Part shown: piece by piece, positions 14,618 to 21,973 of the stretch | Layout: every line of letters starts with the position of its first letter | Position numbering within the stretch: the stretch's first letter is position 1 | NCBI GenBank assembly: GCA_964632135.1 | Contig: CAZWEI010000008.1 | Span: 1-28,886, forward strand | DNA: 28,886 nt | Source of the DNA: JBFMAP01 sp964632135 | Lineage (GTDB): Archaea; Micrarchaeota; Micrarchaeia; Burarchaeales; JBFMAP01 | Direction: 5' to 3' | Notes under the pieces: generated by a model | Told to the model about the DNA's origin: nothing | The model's input: the letters and a program-made list of their open reading frames with translations, nothing else | Databases searched by the model: none | Program-made: the position numbers and the translations under genes

Positions 14618-15009
14618 ATGCTCACGAGTCCGAGCACTATCCCGGCCCCGCGCGCGAGGCTGAGATGCTCGCCCAAGAATAAAATTCCCACCACCACGGT
14701 TACCGCAGTGCTCATGCTTATTATCGGGATTACGACGCTGAGAGGCCCGTCCCTTATCGCCGTATAGGTGAAAACGGCGGAAACCGCAAAAAGCGCGCCG
14801 AGCACGAGCGCGTATGGCAAGGAAACCCCTGTGAACTTCACTTCCTTGTAACTCATGACGAAATAAACGGTGAGCGCGAGCGCGACAACGGCTATAAGCG
14901 GGAGGAGAACCCTCCAGTCCTCGCTTGTCAGGAACTTCTTCACGATGACGTTGTAAACACCCAAAACAATCATACCGCCTATTGCCCCGTGCAGCCAGTA
15001 TATCTCCAT
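14599..15009 (-). CDS. Half-size EamA/DMT-family membrane protein
   Basis: Integral membrane protein with five hydrophobic segments in 136 residues: about 5-22, 34-52, 60-82, 88-111 and 115-135. The second half (SVVIPIISMSTAVTVVVGILFLGEHLSLARGAGIVLGLVSIYLL) is the EamA domain signature, including the glycine-rich GEHLS motif. Full transporters have two such domains and ten segments; this is a single unit, which must dimerise like EmrE to work. ATG 15009 is used because GGGGTGGGG lies directly upstream; an upstream ATG at 15036 gives nine extra residues. It converges on, and overlaps, the alkyltransferase gene. Confidence 0.8.
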   Translation of the reverse strand: MEIYWLHGAIGGMIVLGVYNVIVKKFLTSEDWRVLLPLIAVVALALTVYFVMSYKEVKFTGVSLPYALVLGALFAVSAVFTYTAIRDGPLSVVIPIISMSTAVTVVVGILFLGEHLSLARGAGIVLGLVSIYLLAS

Positions 15010-15083
15010 AACCCCACCCCGCGCCCTCGCGAGCAATTGAATTTTTTAATTCTTCCTTTTAAACCTACTCTTGCGGGATTGCC

Positions 15084-15980
15084 ATGCTCATGCTCAAGTA
15101 CTCGGAGCCGCTTCTGAAGGCGAAGATGACGCGCCTGCGCCTTGAAAACATATTGGTGGAGAACATACGCGCCTCTCTTCTCTTGCGCGGAGCGAAAAAA
15201 TTCAGCATCGCGAGGGAGGGTGGAGTGCTTCTCATAGAAGTAAAAAATGAAAAAAAGCATCTCGCGCACCTCTCGCGTATTTTCGGGGTGAATCTCCTCC
15301 TCTCGTGCGAGGTGGTTCCCGCAAAAATGGAAAAAATCGCAGAAAAATGCGCGCGCGCTGCGGGAAAATTCAAAACGAACACCTCGTTCGCGATACGCGC
15401 GCGCCGCGTGGGCTCGCACACTTTTTCGAGTGAGGACATAGGAAGAATATGCGGCGCGGCGGTGCAGCGCGCGAGAAAACTCACAGTCGACCTGGACGAG
15501 CCAGATAACGAGCTCTTCGTTTATGTTAGGTACGAAAAAGCGTACGTTTCGACGCAGGTTATACGCGGGCCAGGCGGGCTTCCGCTCGGCTCACAGGGAA
15601 AGGCGCTCGCGCTCATATCAGGAGGACCGCGCTCCCTCCTCGCCGCGTGGATGTTTATGAGGCGCGGGTGCAGGCTTGTATTGTTAAACGCAAAAACAAA
15701 AAACAACAAGCGCGCGTTGCACGTTTATCGCGAATTGAGAAAATGGCACGTTGGAAAAAAATTGAAATTATACCCGATGAAAATCCAGCGAAACTTGCTG
15801 CTGCGCGCGGCTGACGAGCTCGCGGAAAGGACAGGCGCGCGCGGAATCGTGGTTGGCGATGATTTGAAGGGCGCGCTCTCCCGCGGGAAAACGGAAACTC
15901 CTATTTTCTATCCGCTCGTCGCGTTCGATGACGCCGAGGTTAAGAAAATGCTCAAGAAGGCGGGAGTAAGCGCGCGATGA
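15084..15980 (+). CDS. ThiI-like THUMP/PP-loop protein, altered ATP motif
   Basis: Related to ThiI, which makes 4-thiouridine at tRNA position 8 by adenylating the base. Order in 298 residues: an N-terminal ferredoxin-like part (1-55), a THUMP RNA-binding domain (about 60-165) and a PP-loop domain (about 172-298). The linker GGLPLGSQGKALALISGG matches ThiI closely, but the PP-loop reads SGGPRS (179-184) where ThiI has SGGxDS: the key aspartate is arginine. The C-terminus stops soon after the PLVAFDDAEV segment, about 60 or more residues shorter than usual. It may be inactive or binding-only. The TTTTAAA box near 15057-15063 places the start of transcription close to the ATG, which suggests a leaderless mRNA. 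Confidence 0.78.
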   Translation: MLMLKYSEPLLKAKMTRLRLENILVENIRASLLLRGAKKFSIAREGGVLLIEVKNEKKHLAHLSRIFGVNLLLSCEVVPAKMEKIAEKCARAAGKFKTNTSFAIRARRVGSHTFSSEDIGRICGAAVQRARKLTVDLDEPDNELFVYVRYEKAYVSTQVIRGPGGLPLGSQGKALALISGGPRSLLAAWMFMRRGCRLVLLNAKTKNNKRALHVYRELRKWHVGKKLKLYPMKIQRNLLLRAADELAERTGARGIVVGDDLKGALSRGKTETPIFYPLVAFDDAEVKKMLKKAGVSAR

Positions 15981-15990
15981 AAGCAGCCGG

Positions 15991-16683
15991 CTAAACCTGC
16001 ACAATCTCTTTTTTGTTGCTACCAGACAATTTGTTATGCAGAGCAGTGGCCAATTCCATCACTGCTTTTGCCTCTTTCCTAGAGCGCAATCCTGAGAAAA
16101 CCCAACTGCCCACACCTATTGCTATGCCCCCAGTCATACCCCCAATCCCGTATATAACCATTGGTAAGAAAACGTTATCAGACATCCCTCCCAATCCTGA
16201 TGCTGCAAAACACACGGTTCCAATTGCAAACGCTGAAAAACCTAACGCAAGTACAGTTCCGGTAACTTTGTGCTCTTTCCATGCCGCCATCACTTCTTCC
16301 TTGGACGGTGGATTAAAAGACTGCCTATTAAGAAAACCTAAGAACCTCTCTTCAATTTCGAAGGAAAATGAGCCGCCTTTGATAACGTGATCAGAAGGCA
16401 AATCAAATTCGAATCCTCTTTTTACTTCGCTCACATATTCATTACGCAATTTTTTAACCGCTTTACCCAAACGGGCCGTCTCTTTTGCTTCGTTGGAAAT
16501 TTTGGCCTTTTCAAAAGCGTTCTTAGCTCCGCATAATCTTGTCGTCCTGCCGTCTAACCCAGATAAAAAATTGACCGCGTTATCATCCCCATGCGCGCGT
16601 TCGGAAAGTCTCCCGAAGGTGTCCCGCTCCCGCTTGGAAAGTTTGGGTATAGTATCTAATACTGCCTGTGTCGAATAAGCCAT
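15991..16683 (-). CDS. Hypothetical protein with two C-terminal membrane segments
   Basis: No family recognised. 230 residues: a charged, mostly helical N-terminal part (1-135, many Arg, Lys and Glu) followed by two glycine-rich hydrophobic segments (about 141-163 and 171-198) and a cytosolic basic tail. The start ATG 16683 stands 7 nt after GAGGTGA. Its DNA is AT-richer than the flanking thiI-like and mre11 genes and nearly free of GCGC runs, so it belongs to the second composition class. It shares an upstream region with the divergent Mre11 gene. Confidence 0.75.
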   Translation of the reverse strand: MAYSTQAVLDTIPKLSKRERDTFGRLSERAHGDDNAVNFLSGLDGRTTRLCGAKNAFEKAKISNEAKETARLGKAVKKLRNEYVSEVKRGFEFDLPSDHVIKGGSFSFEIEERFLGFLNRQSFNPPSKEEVMAAWKEHKVTGTVLALGFSAFAIGTVCFAASGLGGMSDNVFLPMVIYGIGGMTGGIAIGVGSWVFSGLRSRKEAKAVMELATALHNKLSGSNKKEIVQV

Positions 16684-16728
16684 ATTAGTATCACCTCGAG
16701 AATTAGTATTATTTTATAACTCTTCGGC

Positions 16729-16736
16729 TATATAAA
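16729..16736. promoter_or_regulatory. TATA box shared by divergent promoters
   Basis: TATATAAA reads as a TATA box in both directions (TTTATATA on the minus strand). Rightward it predicts a start of transcription at about 16760, making the Mre11 gene leaderless (ATG 16762). Leftward it predicts a leader of about 20 nt carrying GAGGTGA before ATG 16683. A second AT-rich box (GTTATAAAATAA, minus, near 16708-16719) could serve the left gene instead. Confidence 0.5.
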
Positions 16737-16761
16737 CCTTTGTTTTCGAGGTTCGTTATTC

Positions 16762-17925
16762 ATGAAACTCGCAATCCTCGGGGATTTCCATTTCGGGTAT
16801 GAGCGCTTCTACGACGACTCGTTCGCGCAGGCTGAGCGCGCGCTGCGGAAGGCGTGCTCTGAGGCGGACCTGGTTCTGCTCGTGGGCGACCTGTTCGATG
16901 CGCGCGTCCCGAAGCCGGAGGTTCTTGCGCGCGCGCTGAAGATTTTCAACACTCTCGCGCTTCCGTCATCCGCGAAGCGCGTCGGAGATGGAAAGAGCAT
17001 TCCTATAATCGCGATTCACGGCACGCACGAGCGCAGGACCAAGGATATGGTGAATCCGATTCAGACTCTCGAGACCGCGGGCTTCCTTCTCAACGCGCAC
17101 AACTCGAAAATAGTTTTTGAGAAGGATGGGGAGCGCGTCGCAGTTCAGGGTCTTGGAGGCGTGCCTGACGAGTATGCGAGGAGCGCGCTCGCAGTCCTCA
17201 GCCCCAAGCCCGTGGAGGGCGCGTTGAATGCTTTCATGTTCCACCAGACGATGAACGAGTTCGTCCCTGCTGCACGCGACTTCCTGAGCGCGGAAAATCT
17301 CCCCGATGGGTTCGATTTGTACGTGTGCGGTCACATCCACAGGAAAATTGTCGAGACAGTGCGCGGGAAACCGCTTCTCATCCCCGGCAGCACAGTTCTT
17401 ACGCAAATGAGGGAGGACGAGCAGGCGCCGAAGGGATTCCTCATTTTCGACACGAAAACAAGGCAGACGACTTTCAGGGAAATCCACACGCGCGCATTCT
17501 TCTTCAGGCAAATCACGCTCGGAAACGCATCGCCCACAGTGGCATCAGACGCGGTCTCAAAAGAAATAGGTGACATCATGAAGAAAGTCGCGCCCGACTC
17601 CCATCCGATAATAAAAATAAAACTTCTCGGCGCGCTCGCGCCTGGCTTCGAGAGCGCGAACATCTCGTTCGACCTCGCGGATTTCGAGAAAAAGGCGTTC
17701 ATAGAAATAGACAAGGAGCTCGAGTCATCCTCGCTCGCTGAGAAAATAGAGAAGTTGCGCGCGCTCCTTGACAAGAAGGTTCCTGCGCGCGAGATGGGGC
17801 TCGAGGTGCTCAAGGCGCGCCTCAAAGAAAAAAATTTCAAAATTGACGGAATAAGCGCTGAAGAACTCTTCTCGCTGCTCACAGAAGACCCTGAAAAGGC
17901 GCTCCAGAAACTTCTCGAGAAATAG
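16762..17925 (+). CDS. Mre11/SbcD-like metallophosphoesterase (DNA repair nuclease)
   Basis: Calcineurin-type phosphoesterase resembling archaeal Mre11 nucleases. Metal motifs in the 387 residues are GDFHFG (D8, H10), VGDLFD (D43), HGTHE (86-90), FHQ near 161 and CGHIH near 193-197. The third motif is usually GNHD; here asparagine is replaced by threonine and aspartate by glutamate, as I recall for some archaeal members. The C-terminal half holds a capping region and a coiled, Leu/Glu-rich tail (SLAEKIEKLRALLDKK). No Rad50, HerA or NurA gene is within the window, so the usual partner genes are absent here. It converges with the synthetase alpha gene, with only 2 bp between. Confidence 0.85.
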   Translation: MKLAILGDFHFGYERFYDDSFAQAERALRKACSEADLVLLVGDLFDARVPKPEVLARALKIFNTLALPSSAKRVGDGKSIPIIAIHGTHERRTKDMVNPIQTLETAGFLLNAHNSKIVFEKDGERVAVQGLGGVPDEYARSALAVLSPKPVEGALNAFMFHQTMNEFVPAARDFLSAENLPDGFDLYVCGHIHRKIVETVRGKPLLIPGSTVLTQMREDEQAPKGFLIFDTKTRQTTFREIHTRAFFFRQITLGNASPTVASDAVSKEIGDIMKKVAPDSHPIIKIKLLGALAPGFESANISFDLADFEKKAFIEIDKELESSSLAEKIEKLRALLDKKVPAREMGLEVLKARLKEKNFKIDGISAEELFSLLTEDPEKALQKLLEK

Positions 17926-17927
17926 TT

Positions 17928-19328
17928 CTATCTCTTCTTGTTGCCGCGGAACTTTCCATACTCGATAAATTTCTTTACCGCGCGCATTGCGCTGCTCGGC
18001 GACGAGTAGGTTGGCACCCCATAACTGTCGAGAATGCGCCTGTGCATTTCAGTGTATTCGCCGCCGGTTGAAATTACCACGATTGGTTTTTTCTTCCTGT
18101 TCGACGCGTCAACAATTACTGGCACCACGCGCGAATCAACCCCCGCCGTCTGGAAAAGAACAACAACCGCGAGTAGATCAACGTTCGGGTCGTTCATCGC
18201 CGCGTTTATCGCCATCTCGTATCTTGCCGCGTCAGCGTCGCCCACGAGGTCAAGCGGGTTTCCCACGCTCGCGTACGCTGGTATTTTCTTCGCGAGTTCT
18301 TTCTTCGTCTCTTCGCTGAACTCCGCGAGCTCCATCCCGTTCTCAACTATGCTGTCCGCGGCCAGAACGCCTGTCCCGCCCCCGTTCGTAATCACCGCAA
18401 TCCTGTCTCCGGCGCAAAGGGGCTGGTCGAAAATTTTCGAGAAGTTGAAAAGGTCGTCGAGCGTATCCGCCTCTATGATTTTAGACTGCCTGAATACTGC
18501 CTGATACGCAGCGTAGCTTCCTGCGAGCGAGCCTGTGTGCGACTTCGCCGCAATCGCACCCTTCTCAGTCGTGCCTGCCTTGAGCACGATTACAGGCTTA
18601 ATTTTCGTGACCTCCTTCGCAATTTTCAGAAATTCCCGCCCGCGCTTAACGCCCTCGAGATACACAACTATCACGCGCGTTCTTTTGTCGTGCGCGAGGT
18701 ATTCAAGCAAGTCCGTCTCGTCAATCACCGCCGCATTTCCGTAAGAAACGAACTTGCTCACGCCAAGGCCCGAGCGCGCGACCAAATCAACAATGCAACC
18801 GCCAACTGCGCCGCTCTGGCTTATGAAACCGATGTCCCCAACGCGCGGGCGCCCCAGTTTGTATATCGGCAGGAAAATGCTGTCAACGCGCGCAGCAGGA
18901 TTCAGTATTCCCATGCAGTTCGGTCCTATCACGTTCAAATCGTATTTGCGCGCGACCTCCACGAGCTGGTGTTCGAGCGCAGCGTTCCCCACTTCGGAAA
19001 ACCCGCCGCTTATTACCACGACCCCCTTTATCCCCTTCTCCCCGCACTCCTTGAGCGCGTTCGGCACGAACGGCGCGGGTATAGCAATCACAGCAGAGTC
19101 GATTTTTCCAGGAACGTCCTTCACGCTCGGATAGCATTTCATCCCCAGAACCTCGTCCGCTTTCGGGTTTATCGGATAAACCTTACCCGCGTACCCGCCG
19201 TCTATGAAATTCTTCGTGATGACGTTCCCGATTTTGTTCGGCTCGCGCGACGCGCCGACAACCGCGATGCTCTTCGGGTCGAAAATGCTGTCAAGGTTTC
19301 TCAACAAACCACCAATTACCCTCTTCAC
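17928..19328 (-). CDS. acdA: ADP-forming acyl-CoA synthetase, alpha subunit
   Basis: Converts acetyl-CoA (or another acyl-CoA), ADP and phosphate into acid, CoA and ATP, a main archaeal energy-yielding step. The 466 residues hold a CoA-binding Rossmann domain (about 15-140, with SIAVVGASREPNKIGNVI), a succinyl-CoA-synthetase-like domain (150-290) with ISQSGAVGG and the phosphohistidine loop SHTGSLAGSYAA (His near 265), and a third flavodoxin-like domain (300-455) with ITNGGGTGVLAAD. Length and domain order match the separate alpha subunits of Pyrococcus-type enzymes. It is the last gene of a three-gene operon, 12 bp after the beta subunit. Substrate range (acetate, branched or aryl acids) cannot be told. 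Confidence 0.93.
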   Translation of the reverse strand: MKRVIGGLLRNLDSIFDPKSIAVVGASREPNKIGNVITKNFIDGGYAGKVYPINPKADEVLGMKCYPSVKDVPGKIDSAVIAIPAPFVPNALKECGEKGIKGVVVISGGFSEVGNAALEHQLVEVARKYDLNVIGPNCMGILNPAARVDSIFLPIYKLGRPRVGDIGFISQSGAVGGCIVDLVARSGLGVSKFVSYGNAAVIDETDLLEYLAHDKRTRVIVVYLEGVKRGREFLKIAKEVTKIKPVIVLKAGTTEKGAIAAKSHTGSLAGSYAAYQAVFRQSKIIEADTLDDLFNFSKIFDQPLCAGDRIAVITNGGGTGVLAADSIVENGMELAEFSEETKKELAKKIPAYASVGNPLDLVGDADAARYEMAINAAMNDPNVDLLAVVVLFQTAGVDSRVVPVIVDASNRKKKPIVVISTGGEYTEMHRRILDSYGVPTYSSPSSAMRAVKKFIEYGKFRGNKKR

Positions 19329-19340
19329 AATCGCTCGCCA

Positions 19341-19973
19341 TCAATCCGCAATCCTCACGTCAACGATGGAATAACCCGTCCTGTGCGCGATTACCGGGTT
19401 GAGGTCCAGCTCCTTTATCTTCTCGTTTTCAAACATCAGTTTTGAAACTTTCACAATAAGCTCCGCGAGCGCGTGTTTGTCGGCAGGCTCGCTCCCCCTG
19501 TAACCATCAAGAAGCACGCGCGCCTTAATCTCATTCATCATCTCGAGCGCATCCTCTTTCGTAATTGGGCACGCGCGCATCGAAAAATCCTTCATCACCT
19601 CAACAAGAACGCCGCCAAGCCCGAACATCACGAGCGGGCCGAACTGCTCGTCCCTCTTCCCGCCAATTATAAGTTCAAGGCCTGGCCGCGCCATTTTCTG
19701 CACGAGAACCCCGTCAATCCTCGCGTGAATTTTCCCGGCATTTCTAACGACCGTGTTGTACGCGCGCCGCGCCTCTCCCTCGTCCTCAACGTGCATTCTC
19801 ACTCCGCCGACCTCAACCTTGTGAACCACGTCGCGCGAGATTAACTTGAGCACGACAGGATACCCGACTGCGAGCGCGGCAGCCATCGCCTCCTTCTCTG
19901 TTTTCGCGAGCCTCTGCTCTACTACCGGTATGTTGTATTTCTTAAGAAGCCCGACACCAGCGAGGTAGTCCAT
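19341..19973 (-). CDS. acdB: ADP-forming acyl-CoA synthetase, beta subunit
   Basis: ATP-grasp subunit that exchanges phosphate between the alpha-subunit histidine and ADP. The 210 residues show GLLKKYNIPVVEQRLAKTEKEA at the start, VVLKLISRDVVHKVEVGGVRMHV (with the second conserved His in the HK pair near 50), the VLVQKMARPGLELIIGGKRDEQFGPLVMFGLGGVLVE block and ELDLNPVIAH at the end. This is near the length of stand-alone beta subunits. It begins 12 bp after the winged-helix gene and ends 12 bp before alpha. Confidence 0.92.
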   Translation of the reverse strand: MDYLAGVGLLKKYNIPVVEQRLAKTEKEAMAAALAVGYPVVLKLISRDVVHKVEVGGVRMHVEDEGEARRAYNTVVRNAGKIHARIDGVLVQKMARPGLELIIGGKRDEQFGPLVMFGLGGVLVEVMKDFSMRACPITKEDALEMMNEIKARVLLDGYRGSEPADKHALAELIVKVSKLMFENEKIKELDLNPVIAHRTGYSIVDVRIAD

Positions 19974-19985
19974 CTACGGCCCCTT

Positions 19986-20663
19986 TTATTTTGAAGTGTA
20001 GAGCAGGTATATCAGAACGACCGCAATCAGCACGAGGATGACTATCGCGTACTTGAATATCGTCTGCGAATGGTATTCCGCCTTCGCGCGCAGCCTCGTC
20101 CACTTATCAATTTTGAACCGCTGCGGCGGGACCTGCGCAGCCTCCTCCTCAACCTGGCGCGCGGCCTTCACGGCCTCCTCCTTCTGAACCTTCTCCTCTT
20201 TTTTCGCAGCGCGCTTCTCAGGGCTCACGCGGTTGAACCCTTCCTCAGTGAGCATGAGTTCGACTTTCCCCGAGTGCACCTCGTAATCAATAAGATTCTT
20301 CTTCACGAGCTTGTAGATGTGGAGTGCCAGGTCGCTGCTTCTTACGTTCAGTTCGCCGGTGAGCGCGCTTACGTCGCGCATTCCAACCGCAATGGCTTCT
20401 ATCACCGCGGTGTCGAGCGCGTCAACCTCCTCCCCGCTGCGCGCCTCCGCCTCCTCGAGAATTTTCTGCCCGCTCTCCGTGATTTTTATCTCGCTGTTCC
20501 CGGGCGAGGATAGGATGTCTATGTAGCCCTTGAGCTTTAGCCCTCCGAGTATGTTTGCGGTGTCGAAGAAAGAGGAATTGATCTTGCTTCCGAACCTCTC
20601 CACCAAGCTCTCCGGCTCGATTCTCTGCATGACAACTATGTCAAGAAAAGTAAGCTCCCTCAT
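19986..20663 (-). CDS. Tail-anchored winged-helix protein
   Basis: First gene of the acyl-CoA synthetase operon. The 225 residues hold two winged-helix-like segments: about 1-75 (FLDIVVMQRIEPES...KLKGYIDILSS...IKITESGQKILEE) and about 82-150 (DALDTAVIEAIAVGMRDVSALTGELNVRSSDLALHIYKLVKKNLIDYEV...VELMLTEEGFNRV). A Lys/Glu/Ala coiled-coil linker follows (152-180), then one C-terminal membrane segment (about 202-221, KYAIVILVLIAVVLIYLLY). The topology puts the DNA-binding-like domains in the cytosol, held to the membrane by the tail. ATG 20663 is chosen over an upstream GTG because GGTGGGGG stands right before it. No named family is recognised. Confidence 0.75.
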   Translation of the reverse strand: MRELTFLDIVVMQRIEPESLVERFGSKINSSFFDTANILGGLKLKGYIDILSSPGNSEIKITESGQKILEEAEARSGEEVDALDTAVIEAIAVGMRDVSALTGELNVRSSDLALHIYKLVKKNLIDYEVHSGKVELMLTEEGFNRVSPEKRAAKKEEKVQKEEAVKAARQVEEEAAQVPPQRFKIDKWTRLRAKAEYHSQTIFKYAIVILVLIAVVLIYLLYTSK

Positions 20664-20723
20664 AACCCCCACCCGTTCCACGATAGTCTTTTTTACTTAA
20701 TGTTTAAATACCTATTTGATTCA

Positions 20724-21968
20724 ATGGCAAGTCTCACGTTTTTGGGCGGCGCGGGGGAGGTCGGGCGCTCCGGAATCCTGTTTGAGGACGACAAGAAAAT
20801 CCTCATGGATTACGGCATCAAGATTCACGAAAAGACGGAATACCCACTTCCTTTCCAGGGCTTCCTGAACGCGCTCATAATCTCCCACGCGCACCTCGAC
20901 CACTCAGGATTCTCGCCTGCGGCGTACGAGAGCCAGAACCCGCTCTGCTTCGGCACGTATCCAACGCAGGCGCTGAGCTTGCTGCTCATAAAAGATTCGA
21001 TGAAAGTTCAGAAACTGAAAAGGGAGAAGCAGCAGTTCTCCTCATCCGATTTCAAGAAAATGCTGCACGCGTACGTGCCGCTTCCATACGACACGCGGCA
21101 CAACCTCTCGCGCTCGCTGAGTTTATCGCTGCGCGACGCGGGCCACATTCTCGGGAGTTCTCTCGTTGAGCTGAATTACGGGAACAAAAAACTCGTTTAC
21201 ACCGGGGATTTCAAACTCGGGGAGACTCGCATGCACAGGGGCGCGCGTCCAATCAAGGACGTCAATGTCCTCATAATCGAGAGCACGTATTCCGACCGCG
21301 ACCACCCGGACAGAAAGGAACTAGAGAAGAGGCTACACGACGAGGTCCGTGCTGTTATCGAACGCGGCGGCAATGTTTTGTTTCCCGCGTTCGCGGTCGG
21401 CCGCTCGCAGGAACTCCTCCAAATCCTGCACGCGATGAAAGAGGATTTCCCGGTTTATTTGGATGGAATGGCGAAGACGGCCTCTGAAATTTCTCTTGAT
21501 TATCCGAGTTACATGAAGGATGCGCGTGCTTTCCGCGAATCGCTGAGCGAGGCGAAATTTGTTATGTTTGAGGGGCACAGGAGGCGCGCGCTCTCGGAGC
21601 CGAGCGTCATCGTCTCGACTGCCGGAATGCTCGAGGGCGGGCCTGCGATGGGTTACATTCCTCGCCTGAACAAACAATCGAAAATTATCCTCACAGGCTA
21701 CCAGATGCCTGGCACCAATGGCTGGCACCTTTTGAATAGCAAAATTGTGAGGACGAACGGTCTCGAGATGAAAGTCGAAATCCCTGTGGAATATCTGGAC
21801 CTCTCCGCGCACGCTGGCAGGAGCGACCTGCTAAAGTTTATAAGCGCCGCTGCCCCAGAGAAAATATTCTGTATACACGGGGACCACTGCGACAAGTTCG
21901 CGGCAGAACTCAAGGAAGGCGGTTACGAGGCGCGCGCGCCGAAAATCGGCGAGAGTTCGGAGATTTGA
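20724..21968 (+). CDS. Beta-CASP metallo-beta-lactamase ribonuclease
   Basis: RNA nuclease of the archaeal CPSF73-like/aRNase J group. The 414 residues start with a beta-lactamase strand (SLTFLGGAGEVGRSGILFE). They contain the metal motif HAHLDH (55-60), a later DAGHILGSS and YTGDF, then the beta-CASP domain (VLFPAFAVGRSQELL, VIVSTAGMLEGGPA) and a final HGD histidine motif. No KH domains precede the fold, so it resembles aCPSF2 more than the termination factor aCPSF1. ATG 20724 matches the family start better than the upstream ATG at 20700. It lies divergent to the synthetase operon. Confidence 0.9.
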   Translation: MASLTFLGGAGEVGRSGILFEDDKKILMDYGIKIHEKTEYPLPFQGFLNALIISHAHLDHSGFSPAAYESQNPLCFGTYPTQALSLLLIKDSMKVQKLKREKQQFSSSDFKKMLHAYVPLPYDTRHNLSRSLSLSLRDAGHILGSSLVELNYGNKKLVYTGDFKLGETRMHRGARPIKDVNVLIIESTYSDRDHPDRKELEKRLHDEVRAVIERGGNVLFPAFAVGRSQELLQILHAMKEDFPVYLDGMAKTASEISLDYPSYMKDARAFRESLSEAKFVMFEGHRRRALSEPSVIVSTAGMLEGGPAMGYIPRLNKQSKIILTGYQMPGTNGWHLLNSKIVRTNGLEMKVEIPVEYLDLSAHAGRSDLLKFISAAAPEKIFCIHGDHCDKFAAELKEGGYEARAPKIGESSEI

Positions 21969-21973
21969 TAACT

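Noticed and set aside
18537..19445. 302-codon plus-strand ORF opposite the acyl-CoA synthetase genes
   Set aside because: Antisense shadow of a confidently identified gene; composition dominated by Arg, His and Asn, no promoter or ribosome binding site.
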